NCBI RefSeq assembly: GCF_000143535.2
Contig: NC_037316.1
Coordinates: 1,612,001 to 1,676,000, forward strand
Source of the DNA: Botrytis cinerea B05.10
Taxonomy: Eukaryota > Ascomycota > Leotiomycetes > Helotiales > Sclerotiniaceae
Length of the DNA: 64,000 nucleotides
Direction: 5' to 3'
Shown piece after piece: positions 1 to 13,994 of this stretch (the first letter of the stretch is position 1; every line of letters starts with the position of its first letter). The notes beneath the pieces were generated by a model that was given only the letters and a program-made list of their open reading frames with translations, had not been told where the DNA came from and did no database searches. Made by a program: the position numbers and the translations under genes.

Positions 1-266
1 CAACGATAGCATGATGAATGTATTTATCACGCAATTATAGGAAATGCAAATAACAAACAGTGTGCTCGTAGTTCCAACTCCAGATGTGCCCATATGAAAT
101 ACATACGTCGACACTTTCGTGTCTGATGATGTTTCTCCAACGTTCTTCAAATATTCAATCTCGTCCCATCTTCAAATAATTGGTATAATATAAAACATCG
201 CTTCTTGATTCGAAATTCGCATATCGGCCGTTGAAATTCGTAGATTCGTATCGATGCAACCATCCA
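1..266. other. Intergenic, left edge
   Basis: No supported gene. This is the sequence just past the stop of the small minus-strand gene that begins the window, probably its 3' untranslated region and flank. Confidence 0.4.
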
Positions 267-848
267 CTATTTCTCCTCTTCTGCCTCCGCCTCCGCCTCC
301 ACTTTTTTCATCTCCCCTTCTTCCTTCTTGATATCTCCCTCCGCCATCTTCTCATCTGCTTCTCCCGCTTCCCCTTCCTCTCCCCCAATCTTCGGTAATT
401 TAAACCAAGGTCCATGAGCCGCCCCCGCCCCAACACCCGCCAACAATCCCAACCCCGTAGTCGGCACACTCACCACACCTCCCACCACCGATCCCACCAC
501 CGTCCCCAGTCCCATTCCCACACCTGCCCCTATCCCCGCACCTCCCGCGCCTCCCTGCCACACTCCACTCTGCAACCTCTGTGCAATCTTCAACTCCGAA
601 TTCGCCCTCTTCTCCAATTTCTGGGCTTCCTCTAGGAGTTTTGCCTTAGCTTCTTGTGCATCTTCGGAGTCGGGAAGCGAGGATGCTTCTTCACGATTTG
701 CAGATGCTTTTTCGGTGGCTTCTTGTGCAGCCTTTATCTTTTCGTTGATTTGGGAAAGGACTTTTTCTTGAGTGCTGGGATTCCCATCAGCATCTTTGGG
801 TGGAGATTGTACTTTGTCCGTCATGCTGGATTTGAGTGCTTGAAACAT
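267..848 (-). CDS. Small glycine-zipper-like fungal protein, function unknown
   Basis: Single-exon frame of 193 residues. Residues about 1-95 are hydrophilic and alanine/glutamate-rich, likely helical. Residues about 97-145 form a glycine-rich hydrophobic stretch with repeated GxxxG spacing (GGAGGAGIGAGVGMGLG and similar), then HGPWFKLP. The last 40 residues are strongly acidic with lysines. The layout (charged helix, glycine-zipper hydrophobic centre, charged tail) resembles unnamed conserved fungal proteins whose glycine-rich segment may insert in membranes. A second in-frame methionine at residue 9 (MTDKVQ) could be the true start. The compositional order is too regular for a chance frame, and the antisense frames over it are low-complexity shadows. 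No catalytic motif is visible and I assign no function. Confidence 0.7.
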   Translation of the reverse strand: MFQALKSSMTDKVQSPPKDADGNPSTQEKVLSQINEKIKAAQEATEKASANREEASSLPDSEDAQEAKAKLLEEAQKLEKRANSELKIAQRLQSGVWQGGAGGAGIGAGVGMGLGTVVGSVVGGVVSVPTTGLGLLAGVGAGAAHGPWFKLPKIGGEEGEAGEADEKMAEGDIKKEEGEMKKVEAEAEAEEEK

Positions 849-1305
849 CTCTTTTTTTTCAAGTGTAAGTTAGTTTTGTTGGACTATATAGTAAGTTTCA
901 AAAAGCGGACCGGCCCTTAGATAGTATTGTTTTAGTGTTATTTGAGATTGAGAGTAGAATAAGTGACGAAAGTCAATGTGATGATAGAGTTTAAGCAGGA
1001 TATGAATGTGTGGGGTAGCTTGTATGTGCTATGACGTCGTTTGATGGACAGTGGTGGGGCTAGAATTGTAGCCCTATAATTAAGCTCATGGAAATATGTG
1101 AAATTATACCATCGACTCACCGGTGATGAAGAGTTAGAGCCTAGGACCTAGGAGCGGAAGTATGCTCAAAACAATAGAATTTCACATTAAGCTATTACAG
1201 ACAACTATCAACTGACTAAACACTCCACACAACAACGCTCGACTCAACTCCGTAGCACCACTGAAAACAACAACCAACTGAATTCCACATGAAATTTCTT
1301 CTCTT
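849..1305. other. Intergenic
   Basis: About 460 bases between two minus-strand genes: the promoter side of the small glycine-rich gene and the 3' end of the sulfite oxidase-like gene. Nothing else recognised. Confidence 0.4.
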
Positions 1306-3402
1306 TTACTCTAAAGGATCTCGGCCAGCTCTAGCTTCCATCTCTGCATCATAAGCGTCATCTTCCTCCAGCTCAAAAGGCCCAGGCTGCGTGATTGGCA
1401 GGAATGGTACTCCCAATTTCTCATACATTTGCAATCTTGCTGCTGTCTTTGGTCTCGATTTATTGATGCTAAAGACCTTGATTCGATGACAAGAAGAAGT
1501 GACATGAAGATCCCAATTCCTAGTAGATATTAGCTAACCTGAGAGTTAGGAAAGGGAGGGAGAACTTACCAAGTAGATCTCACAAAGGTAGGTTGTGTGT
1601 TCATCGAGTTATCCCAACACCTAACTACCAACTCTAACCATCCTTCGGCATCGACTGGAAGATCAATCTCCCATAATCTCCAGGCATGGTAGTACTTTTC
1701 GCTCAAGTTCTCATAAGGCACCTCGTACCAAATATTCCCTCCATCCCCACTAACCTCTACTCTCACCGGCCAATGTCCACCCCCACTATATGCCCATCCC
1801 CTCATTTTTATAGTCCCGTCATGCACTATCTGATCCATATCTATGGGGCTCATGATCGCTGAGCTTACTGGCATATCTTGAATACTAAACCCAGAACTGT
1901 AAGTTGCATTATGTTTTCCAACTTGAGAATTGTAATACAAGTATTCTTTCTTTTGCACCGGACCAAGAGATTCATGGGGGAGAACGTTAATTCTGGTAAG
2001 CCATTTACACGAGCGAGCGCCGATATAGCCAAATACCACAGCACGTAATGGAAAGCCATGGATTTTAGGCAGTGGCTCCCCGTTCATTTCCCAGGCGAGA
2101 AGAACCTCGTTGATTTTCACCTTGCGCCAGGGAACAGATACAGCGTAGTTGTATACTTCTCCCTTTTTGAAGTAGGTATCTGCGCCGAGAAATTCAAGAT
2201 GATAAGTTCCTGATGGGTCTTTGAGACCGCCGCAGTATTTGATCACTTTCTTGAGGGATACACCCGTCCATCGTGCGGTTCCAATAGCTCCTTCTCCCCA
2301 CTTTACTTGTGTCAGCATGCCGTTGTACAAGATAGAGAGTTGAATACGTACGGGTGCGTTGATAAGTTCATCTCCGTCACCAGGATACTGATTAATTTGC
2401 TCAATTCTTCTGGTCCCTGAACATTGGATCGTGACCACGTTACTCTGTCTCGGAAAGATGGTTTCATCCTTCAAATCTTTCAAAGTAATACGTTTCGGAT
2501 TATTCACCAAACCAGCAACATCGAAGAAGTAAGAATCTTCGTCAATCTCAGGAATTCCACCATGATTCCGTACAAAATGATCTTCATTCGAAGTTATGGC
2601 CGATTCAACGAGTCGATTCTGTTCAACTTTGTTATTCTTGCTATCCCCAGAACCCCAGGGTATCTAATAGTCCGAGCTACGGTTCAACAACATAAGGGTT
2701 TGAATGTCCAAAAGCAATTAGAAACCTGAAAATGATTCAATATTTGAATCAACTTCAATATCTTAAATGATTTGAACGTTTCAATTGATTGATAGATTTG
2801 ATAATCTTCATAACAAATCTTCATTGTTGAACTGTAGTCCGGACTATTGGACACTCCGCGGGCCCAGAATCAAAAAAGTAGATGGACATACTCGAGGGGG
2901 TTCTCCGTTGTATGGAAACTGTAAAACATGAATCATGTCTGGAGACTTTTCCTTCTCCACAAACAGCCAACTCTCTGCTGGCATATCTTTCGTCTTCCTG
3001 CCCAATGCATAATGATACTGTTTCCATCTCACGCCTTCTAGTACGGGATTGGTTTTTGGTAAGGGAACTAATTGAAACTCGGGTGCCTGAACCACAAGTC
3101 GATCAGCATTTGAGTCTCGTTCAAAACTTGGACCGCTTTCATACCGAAGGAAACTTAAACTTCTTCATAAATTCTTTCACTTTCTGCTTTCGCTCAGGAT
3201 ATTTTTCCCATTCGATATATCCGTGCCAACCATCTAACTCTTCCTCCAACTCCAATTCATTTGGGTCTGGCAATTCATCACTGGAACGTATCTCAAGATC
3301 TGGATGTAGTATACTTGGATGTCTAGCATCACTTCTACCGGTTGGACCATGCATGCCATTTGCATGGTGGATGTTCGATTCAGATTCTGTCATTGTGTTC
3401 AA
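1306..3402 (-). CDS. Sulfite oxidase/nitrate reductase family molybdopterin oxidoreductase
   Basis: Five-exon model: complement(1306..1519, 1570..2300, 2352..2663, 2892..3086, 3145..3402), 569 residues. Donors are GTATGA, GTATGT, GTACGT and GTAAGT; all phases close. The molybdopterin domain has the family landmarks FVRNHGG, then TIQCSGTRR with the molybdenum-ligand cysteine at about residue 232, then NAP-WGEGAIGTARWTGVSL. After HGFPLRAVVFGYIGARSCKWL comes the Mo-co dimerisation domain, with GGHWPVRVEVSGDGG and TFVRSTWNWDLHVTSSCHRIKVFSINKSRP. The first 150 residues are not a cytochrome b5 or FAD domain, so this is not a full nitrate reductase. It probably oxidises sulfite or a related oxyanion with Moco; substrate and compartment are not shown by sequence. 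The 51-base intron 2301..2351 is a multiple of three and stop-free, so automatic gene calls may read through it. Confidence 0.9.
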
Positions 3403-4109
3403 GAATTCTCAAGAATCAATTGAATATCTCGCACTCAATATTTTACTCTGAAAATATGGATGAGAAGCAAGGGAGGGAAGTGAAGAGGAAGTACGGATAA
3501 TAAAGTATTTACCCCTCCGCGCCCAGGCCATTGTCCAACCAGAACATCATGCACAAACTATGCATTGTAATCCAAAACACCAGGATGAATGTCACTTGCT
3601 TACATCGCAAACAGAACTGGAGGAGGGAAATTTTGCGACGTCATGACTTTGATAATGAACCAAATAAAGAAATTTAAATGGAGACAATGCCGAGAACTAC
3701 CGGTATGTCCGAAAACGATGGGGCTTGATCGGAATTTGTTCGAACGCAATTGGCTGACAAGCTGGGAAATTAATTGAGTAAAGAATGGCAAAGTGCAAAT
3801 GATGGATTTGTCGATAATGAAGTGGGCTGATTCTCCAATCGCGATAATTCATCGATCGGCATCAGAGATTCATACAAGCTTTTAAATGCCGAATTAAAAG
3901 CTGAAAACTCGGTAAGTAATGGGTCTAGACTTTCGCAAGCGATAGTTTGCATGCTCTGAAATTTATGCTTGTTTCTCAAGACTTCAATTCCTTCAAACTT
4001 TTAATTCAAAACCAATTACACAATCTGATATGATAGTACGTAAATTGTGTCTGATGGATCGTAAGCAAAATCGGTCCCTGACTAGTCAGAACGATACCCC
4101 AAAATGTTC
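3403..4109. other. Intergenic
   Basis: About 700 bases between two minus-strand genes: promoter side of the molybdopterin enzyme and 3' side of the broken reductase. Short frames at 3589-3979 look like chance. Confidence 0.4.
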
Positions 4110-5154
4110 TCACTCAACTTCTCCAATCTTGTAGACATATTTGACTCCCCTAGCCTGTCCTCTCTGTAAACGCCTCAAGCCCTCTCCAACTCCTGCTAAA
4201 CCTCCATCAATAACATCAAAGGGGTGACCAGTAAGTCTGCCATCTTCCAACATCTGAGACATGTACTTAAAGAACACAGCCACCCACCCTGGATCACCCT
4301 TCACAAACTCTTTATCGGATGGTTGTTTAACCATGTCCGGCTTATAGACGCCTGTATGTGCTGTGCCTACCATGGTGTATACCACTTCAATTCCAGTCTG
4401 AATTGATTCTTCGTCGTACTTATTAGAGCCTGTGACGACTGATAAGTAAGATGGCGACTGCGGCGAAAACGATGGAGCTAACATATGGGAGATCGGGATC
4501 CATGTGCCATTTGAGCTGATGGCATCAAGAGCATGGTGACACTCCAAACTCCCTAAGGCCACCTTAGTAGCTTTGATCATTTGTTCAGTGCCCAAGCGAT
4601 AATCGATTAGCTTGTCACCAGAAGATGGATCAAGAAGGGAATTCAAATGTCAAGAACTGCTGTCGTCGTGACTACTAGTGGGATAGTCGCAGCTTCTAAG
4701 AGAAAATTAGAAACTGGCACCACTCGTCGACTTGGTACTAACCTTCAAAAGTGATTATGTCTGGGAGTTTCACTACAGTATGTATTGGCGCAACAGCATA
4801 TTCGGCGTACGCTCCATGAGGGTTCATCATCGGATGAAAGGCAGCCACACGTTCTCCGAGAGAATATTCGTTCTTTGTTTGCACATGTGTGCCGATGGAA
4901 TGAACAAACCCAGCGATATCATCTCCACTGTTGAGTGACTTCTTTAGTGCCTTGAGATGGAGCCAATCTAGAAAGTGGATATCTGCCTGAGCTACTCCTT
5001 TTCGAGTACACGTTGAAAAAGTGTGCTTACCTTTGACGTTACTCCCCGCAACAACAACTTTGATCACTACATCGTCGGGCCCAGGCTGTGGAATTTCTAC
5101 TTCGGTGATCTCAGTCCAGATTTCAGGACTGGGATGAACGATAACTTCTCTCAT
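4110..5154 (-). pseudogene. Zinc-type medium-chain dehydrogenase/enoyl reductase-like gene with internal deletion
   Basis: Exons 5031..5154, 4743..4967 and from 4695 encode the N-terminal catalytic domain of an MDR protein: EVEIPQPGPDDVVIKVVVAGSNVKDW, NSGDDIAGFV, GERVAAFHPM, GAYAEYAV, ITFEEAATIPLVVTTTAV. Introns are 4968..5030 (63 bases, stop-free in frame) and 4696..4742. Right after TTTAV the frame runs into TGA at 4643-4645. The C-terminal half resumes in another frame from about 4646 (NSLLDPSSGDKLIDYRLG ... ALDAISSNGTW ... VKYVYKIGEVE, ending at 4110). Compared with ToxD/enoyl-reductase-like MDR proteins, about 60 residues are missing at this join, including the glycine-rich NAD(P)-binding loop. 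No GT..AG intron can bridge so short a gap. I read it as a gene disabled by a deletion plus frameshift; an assembly error is the alternative. Confidence 0.75.
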
Positions 5155-7741
5155 GATCCAGGATATTGTGGATAAGAAAATCTTCTGTAATCACCCTTCG
5201 GCGCAATATAGGAGGCAATCCGGGGAAGTCAAAAGCTGAGATTACGATGCGGTCTTGTAAGCCACAAGACTGCATTGCATGTAAGGTAAGCAAATACCAA
5301 GGTTTGTGCTACCTACAAACGCTTGTTTGTAGTGAGGAAGAAGCACCAGAGGTGTTAATTCGCCAGGAATATGTAAAATCAGTTCACCACCAATCGAAAA
5401 TTACAACACCCAGCATGATACATTCATCATCATTGTGTATTATCACTGAGTCGTGACATCAAGTGAAGTATTGACGTTTGCCTACCTTGATATCGGAGCC
5501 TCATGTATCGAAATGTCTATTATCAGGGCACCTCTTGACATTGTACTATCGTGATCAGAGACGTTGAGAATTGGGAGAAGGACTGTTGTACAACGGCAAG
5601 ACTCTAGTGGAACTCCTGTATGTCGATGCTGCTACTAGATGTTTGGGTTCTTTGCTCGCATCGTACCATACCATAGTAGGCTAGCACTGTGCTTATATAA
5701 GCCCGGCTGTATAAGTCCGACTGCTTCCACATCAAAACATGGTTTTTTTCTAAATGCGTTCGGCAAGAGTTGCATCAATACTGTTCTCATTCCGGAAAGT
5801 TTTGCGGGCTACTGCCAGATGCTTTCTATCTCCATCCGATCTTCTATTACATCAGTGTTAGTCCGCGTTTCGAAATACTACCATCGTCATGCTAAACCCA
5901 ACTGATGCGATGCCTAGGTCTGAGAGTACAAAAATGTCGGTAGGACTCTCGAGGGACTGTAGGATACTGGAGAAGCCTTGGTGGGGCGTGACAAAGCTTG
6001 ACAAAAAATCAATGCCGTCTCTATAGACTACCGATGTTCGAGTTTAGCAAGTGCCGATCTGCATCATGTTCCGCGGCATCCAACAGCGTACCTTTGTTTC
6101 GAGTGAGACTCAAAGCACAACCAGATATTCCTTGGCTAGATATTTGACTCGAAATTCCGCTCTAGAAATAGTGAATTTTCTTAGATTCATGTGACGTGTT
6201 GAATTGCTCATCTCATCGTACTCTGCTTGCACCGTCATCCCCAATACATTGGCAGACTCATCTCATGATCCGTTATCTTTGCTTCTTGGAAAATATTGGC
6301 GTCACATATAGAAAAATCAGTGTCGGCAATCATTTGTTTTCTATAGACCCACTTCACGGCATTCGAACGATTTCTTTGAATATTTGTGCCGTAAAGCTAG
6401 CGACGAGGATTGCCGGGTGCTCAGGGTCCAATATGGCGTTTGCCATGCTATTACAATATTTGCTTTGAGCATGTTTTCCTTTCCATATCGATTCGTAAAT
6501 CAGCACACAAAAATCAATGAACTACTTTCACACAACTTTCTAGATCCACAACATCATGGCTGCACGTTCAACATGTGCGGCAAGTGTGGCACTGCGATTG
6601 GGTCAACCCCCTAACCTTGTTACCAGAGGTACCCATCTTTTGCGAGAGGGCCATAGTTTAGAAGTTTGGGGTCGCAACAAATGTTCTCAGTGGGTTATGC
6701 TTTATATCAATAGATATTCTTAGCAACTGAAGCTGTCGCTGTCATATTAGCGTATCACTGCAAGGCGCTTTGGCGACATCCCTAGAATAGTTCAAGCATT
6801 CAAAATCTCAAGTCCTTGAACAGGCGGACTATTGTATTCTGGATAATCATTTTCAATGCATGTCGATCTTACATTCTTAGGTGAATATATCTCCCTTCGA
6901 CCCAATTATTGATTACTCATTCAATTTCATCAAATTCACCGACTCTACCAATGTGATATAAAAACTATTGTGGATCATTCTCGGTAGCGCGGCACCCCAT
7001 ACATTCATCCATACAGCATTTCTGCGGCAGTCGATGCGCAGGCGTTGAAAGAGCGGGAACGCCAAGCCACCCGCAGCAATGGCGTTTACAATGGAGTTCA
7101 TACGAGTTCAGCCCTGTATAATTTTCACGGCTGTTGAATGGATTTTGGGTCTGAGACGGGATCACCCACCCTAATTCTTGGCGTCTTGTTGTTGCTTGTT
7201 TCCCCCCAAGTCATGGCCACATGTTTTTTCTCGCCAAGGCGGAGTCTATTTTTTCATTTTGTTTCATCACTTAAACCCAACTCATAGGCCGCCTCGAATC
7301 TGAGCATTCGAAATACCAGCGTTTCTGTTCCTTTTGCTATCAAATTTTGACTCCTTTCAGATCCCCCCATCGCATTATACTCAACTAGCAATTGATACTT
7401 CTTATGATTCTCACAACGCTAGTGTTTTGAATGTTGAATGTCAGAAGCACAACTGACATGTATTACAAGAGATGTGGGCAATATGCCGACTATCTTTATC
7501 ACTTATCCCAAATTTTTGGAGGACACGCAGGTAGTATGAGATGGAAATCAGTGACTCCATACGCCAAGTATGCCCTATCCTGGTACCTATTATCTGATAT
7601 AAGTCTTGTCAATCTTGGTCGATTCTGATTCTTGTCATTTTCCAAGCTGGCTTCAACCTCTTTTTCAATGTTACCTTGCTTGTTAAAATTCATCTATTTT
7701 ATGAAACTTGCTGTTGTTCTAGAAGATATACTATAGTAAAT
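5155..7741. other. Intergenic, 2.6 kb without a convincing gene
   Basis: Only short frames are present on both strands, none with a recognisable domain or consistent spliced continuation. The right end is the promoter of the iron permease and carries a GATA-type site at 7590-7598. Confidence 0.45.
7590..7598 (-). promoter_or_regulatory. Candidate iron-responsive GATA (SreA/Fep1-type) site
   Basis: On the minus strand this reads ATCAGATAA, an exact match to the published iron-GATA repressor consensus ATCWGATAA. It lies about 145 bases before the ATG of an iron permease family gene, where repression under iron sufficiency would make sense. A 9-base match can occur by chance; position and gene product make it credible. 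Confidence 0.5.
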
Positions 7742-9500
7742 ATGGCTTTCCCTCCAACTTGGCAGAAGTTTAAGGACTTCATTTCACCTACGAAACAACC
7801 AATTCGAGCCGCAGCTGTATCCCAGACTTCCCGCCCTATACCAAGAAAGGCCGCTGGACGACCTTCTTCATCAAACTGCAAGAGAGAGCCAATCATAATC
7901 ACAACTAAAGACGTCAATTCTAAACCGAAAAAAAATGTGTTGGACATTATCACGAAAGCTGCTGGTTCAAATTGGGTTTTTGTAGCAATGATGGCTATCG
8001 TGCTTGTTTGGGTCATATTTGGTTTCATTAACGGCACGACTGATACCTGGCAAATCGTCATGCAAAACGCCTCTTCAATTCAAGTTTACCTAACAGATAT
8101 CCTGCTCCTTAGGCAAGCTTCCAACGCCTCAAACTCTCTTATAACCACTCTCGCCGAGCTCCAGTCGCGCAATCAAACTTTTGAGCGCCTTCTTCGGCAA
8201 ATACCCGGCTGCCAGTGGATGGAAACCCACAAGAATCCTGCTCAAAAAATGTTCAAAGATGATGAACCTGTTGAATCCAACGTCGGTAATAGTCTACTTA
8301 CAAGCGGCGATAGAAATATATCCAAAGCGCGCTACATGTGGAACAACACTTGCAAAACCGTTGCTAGTGGCCTCGGCTCGATTTGGGCATATATCATTTA
8401 CTGGATCGGTATATTATTTTGGGTTGGCATTGGCCCTATATTCCAATTCAGCGATACTTGGCAACTATATGTTAATACAGCTACTGCAGTTGCCTTGACA
8501 TTTACTTCCGTCTTCTTGCAGAATATACAGCAACAGCAAGAGGATAACCTTGAGCAATGTCTTGAATATGCTCTAAGAGTCGATTCCGAGGTTGAGTGGC
8601 GATTGAGAGAGATTGCAAATGATTACCAACCTAATCCAATATTTGAGATCCCTGCCCCAAAAATCAGCTGGATTGATAGAGCCATCGATATCTTTGCGGA
8701 TATCATGGGCTCGGGCGTTGGGCTATTGATCACTCTGATTGTGACGATTGCCTGGATAGCTGTCGGTCCCGTTCTCAAGTTTAACGATAACTGGTGGTTA
8801 ATCATTGGTACCTTTACCGGCCTTGTGGGTTTTATCGATGGTTTTGTACTTCGTAATGTTTATCACCGCGACGAGAAAGTTGCAGAGGAACAATTCGAGA
8901 AGATTGCCGAGAGTGATGACCGATTATTAGATTTACTTAATATCCCTTCACCATACCAAACCCCTACCAAGCCAAGAAATTTTAGCACAAGAGCATCTGC
9001 CGCAGCAGGAGAGTTTTGCGCATTATCGGGTGTGTGCGTCGCATCTGTCGGTGTTGTATTTGCATTACTTGCCACTGCGTCTATAATGAAATGGTCCGAG
9101 ACTGGTCAACTTCTGTGTAATACACCAACTATGGTACGTCTAATCTTTCCCTTTCCAGAACCCGCCTTGACCATCATATTCCCCCTATCATATCTCATCT
9201 ATGATAATCTTCATGCTAACATGAATCCAGATTATCGAAGGATTTCTGCTTCTAATTCTCATCCAAGCCCATAATATCGCCAACGCCGCCCGCGGAGAAG
9301 ACTTCCAATCTCTCCTCAAACATCGCCTCCTCCTCAATCACTTCGTCTGTGAGCTCTCTGAAAATTCAGATCGTTCTAGCTCTTCATACCCCCATAACCC
9401 CGATGAAAAATTCATCGACAACACCGACTTCTATCCCATCGACGACGACAACACTCAAGACATAAAGATATCTATTGAGCAAGTTGAGAATCGCATTTGA
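7742..9500 (+). CDS. Low-affinity iron permease family membrane protein
   Basis: Two exons, join(7742..9133, 9231..9500), 553 residues; the donor GTACGT follows ...CNTPTM and the acceptor CAG leads to IIEGFLLLILIQ. The protein has a basic N-terminal tail of about 75 residues and several strong membrane segments, the first at about 78-97 (NWVFVAMMAIVLVWVIFGFI). It carries three copies of the motif typical of the low-affinity iron permease family: NGTTDTWQIVMQN, FSDTWQLYVNT and FNDNWWLIIGT, the last two after GIGP or AVGP. The C-terminus is acidic. Members such as Fet4 import ferrous iron and other divalent metals at the plasma membrane, so that role is expected here. An in-frame ATG at 7676 would add 22 residues, but the 7742 start gives the usual cytosolic tail. 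The upstream GATA site suggests iron control. Confidence 0.88.
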
Positions 9501-10497
9501 GTGCAAATCATGGCTCAATTTTCTTGAAATATCCTTCTTTTCTAAACACCGTCTTTGAAGCTCAGCGTAATGATAACGGAATGTGCGATGTTTGTTCATA
9601 CTGTATACAATATATACCCCCATACTATCTTTAAATCTAATCAAATTGAACTTTCTTTCCACAAACAATTTTCTTATAAACCTCTGCACAGAAGTGCATG
9701 TGGAACGTTTTAGTCATAATTATTCCGTATACACTCCCCCACCACCCAGCTCTGTGTGCTAAAAACAAATTTACCATATTATAATGTATAGATACACATC
9801 AATTTACCTTTCTCTCTGTCTCTGTCTCCCTCTCCCTCTCGCGCGATCAAACGGCCAACTTCTTATATATCTTATTTGGTCCTCTCTTCTTTATGTCCCA
9901 GCCCGATATCGTCACCTTTCTCGCCCCTCTTCACCTACCTGTACCTACAAATTAAACACTTGACTCGACCAACCCTTTCCTATTCATTTACATATATCAT
10001 GTCTCTTCTGTGTAAGTGAAGTATGTACTTAAGTATACTTATCTTGTACAGTACCAAATCTAAGATTACAAATAATCAAACAAACAAGAGAAGAACAAAG
10101 GCCATTTGCACATTAACTGTACGGTAATTATATCACCTATTTTCATGTGTATTCACTAGCGTTATTTTCCGTCACTGTCAAGGAAGACGTGCATATTGAG
10201 AACACAATCAAGATCAAATTCAAGTCATTTTAAAAAGAACGGAGAATTACGTCAAATTAGTAGCAAAAGAAAAGAACCAATAAACGAATGTGTACAGTAT
10301 CTATGAAACCAATACAAAAGTCGATCCTTTCAATAACAGCTCAATCCAGCTCAGCCCAGCCATGCATGCTAATAAGCCAGATACCAATCAAACAGTCATC
10401 CATCTCCTCATCAATACCCTCAGTCTCCCACATCTTCCCACATATTCTCATCAAAACTACCTACCCTCATAATCCCACGCAAGCTTGAACAATCTAA
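9501..10497. other. Intergenic between convergent genes
   Basis: About 1 kb of 3' flanks of the iron permease (plus) and the kinase (minus). It contains CT-rich simple sequence near 9810-9840 and no supported gene. Confidence 0.4.
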
Positions 10498-13386
<2,889 letters not shown>

Positions 13387-13994
13387 TGTTGAGGATCTTC
13401 TGATGGATTAGATAATGATTATTGATACTATAATGTAAGAATGGAACTGCTAGACAGCATACAAGTGATTGACAAAGAATGTTGATACTGATGAAGGTTA
13501 CAAGAATGAGAAAAATGAGAAGTCATACGTTTATCTATTATTTGCTATGAGAGCTCCTACCTATGGGGAGTTTCTTTGCTTAACGAGGGAAGGCATCACC
13601 ATCAGACATCATTGGGAAAGGGCGATATTGCGTTGGTAAAGTAGTTTTTGTTTATTATGAGATAACCGATTAAAGCACAATCCCCTGTTCAAAACCTAAT
13701 CGAACTTTTTGAAAATACGCCTGTAGTGCTATGCAAACCTCATCATCCCATTTTGCGTAGTCTGCTTCCTGTTTCAACAGAGAACTGCTCAGGTCGGAGA
13801 CTTATGCAAAAACATTACATTGCTGATTGGCACACCATGAAAATATCATGAAATCGCAAACAGCAAGGAGATACATGAAAGTAAAGAGAAAATTGTACAA
13901 TGGATATGAAAAGCAAAGTGACCTTCAGCCTCGAATCATTTACAAACACGCTTCTGAAACGATCGAGGCTTTCTTATATAAGTGAAGATGGCAT
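13387..13994. other. Intergenic
   Basis: Kinase promoter and 3' flank of the FKBP gene, both minus strand. No supported gene. Confidence 0.4.

Noticed and set aside
5166..5456. Cys-containing plus-strand frame considered as a zinc-cluster gene
   Set aside because: Cysteine spacing does not fit Zn2Cys6 and no regulator body follows.
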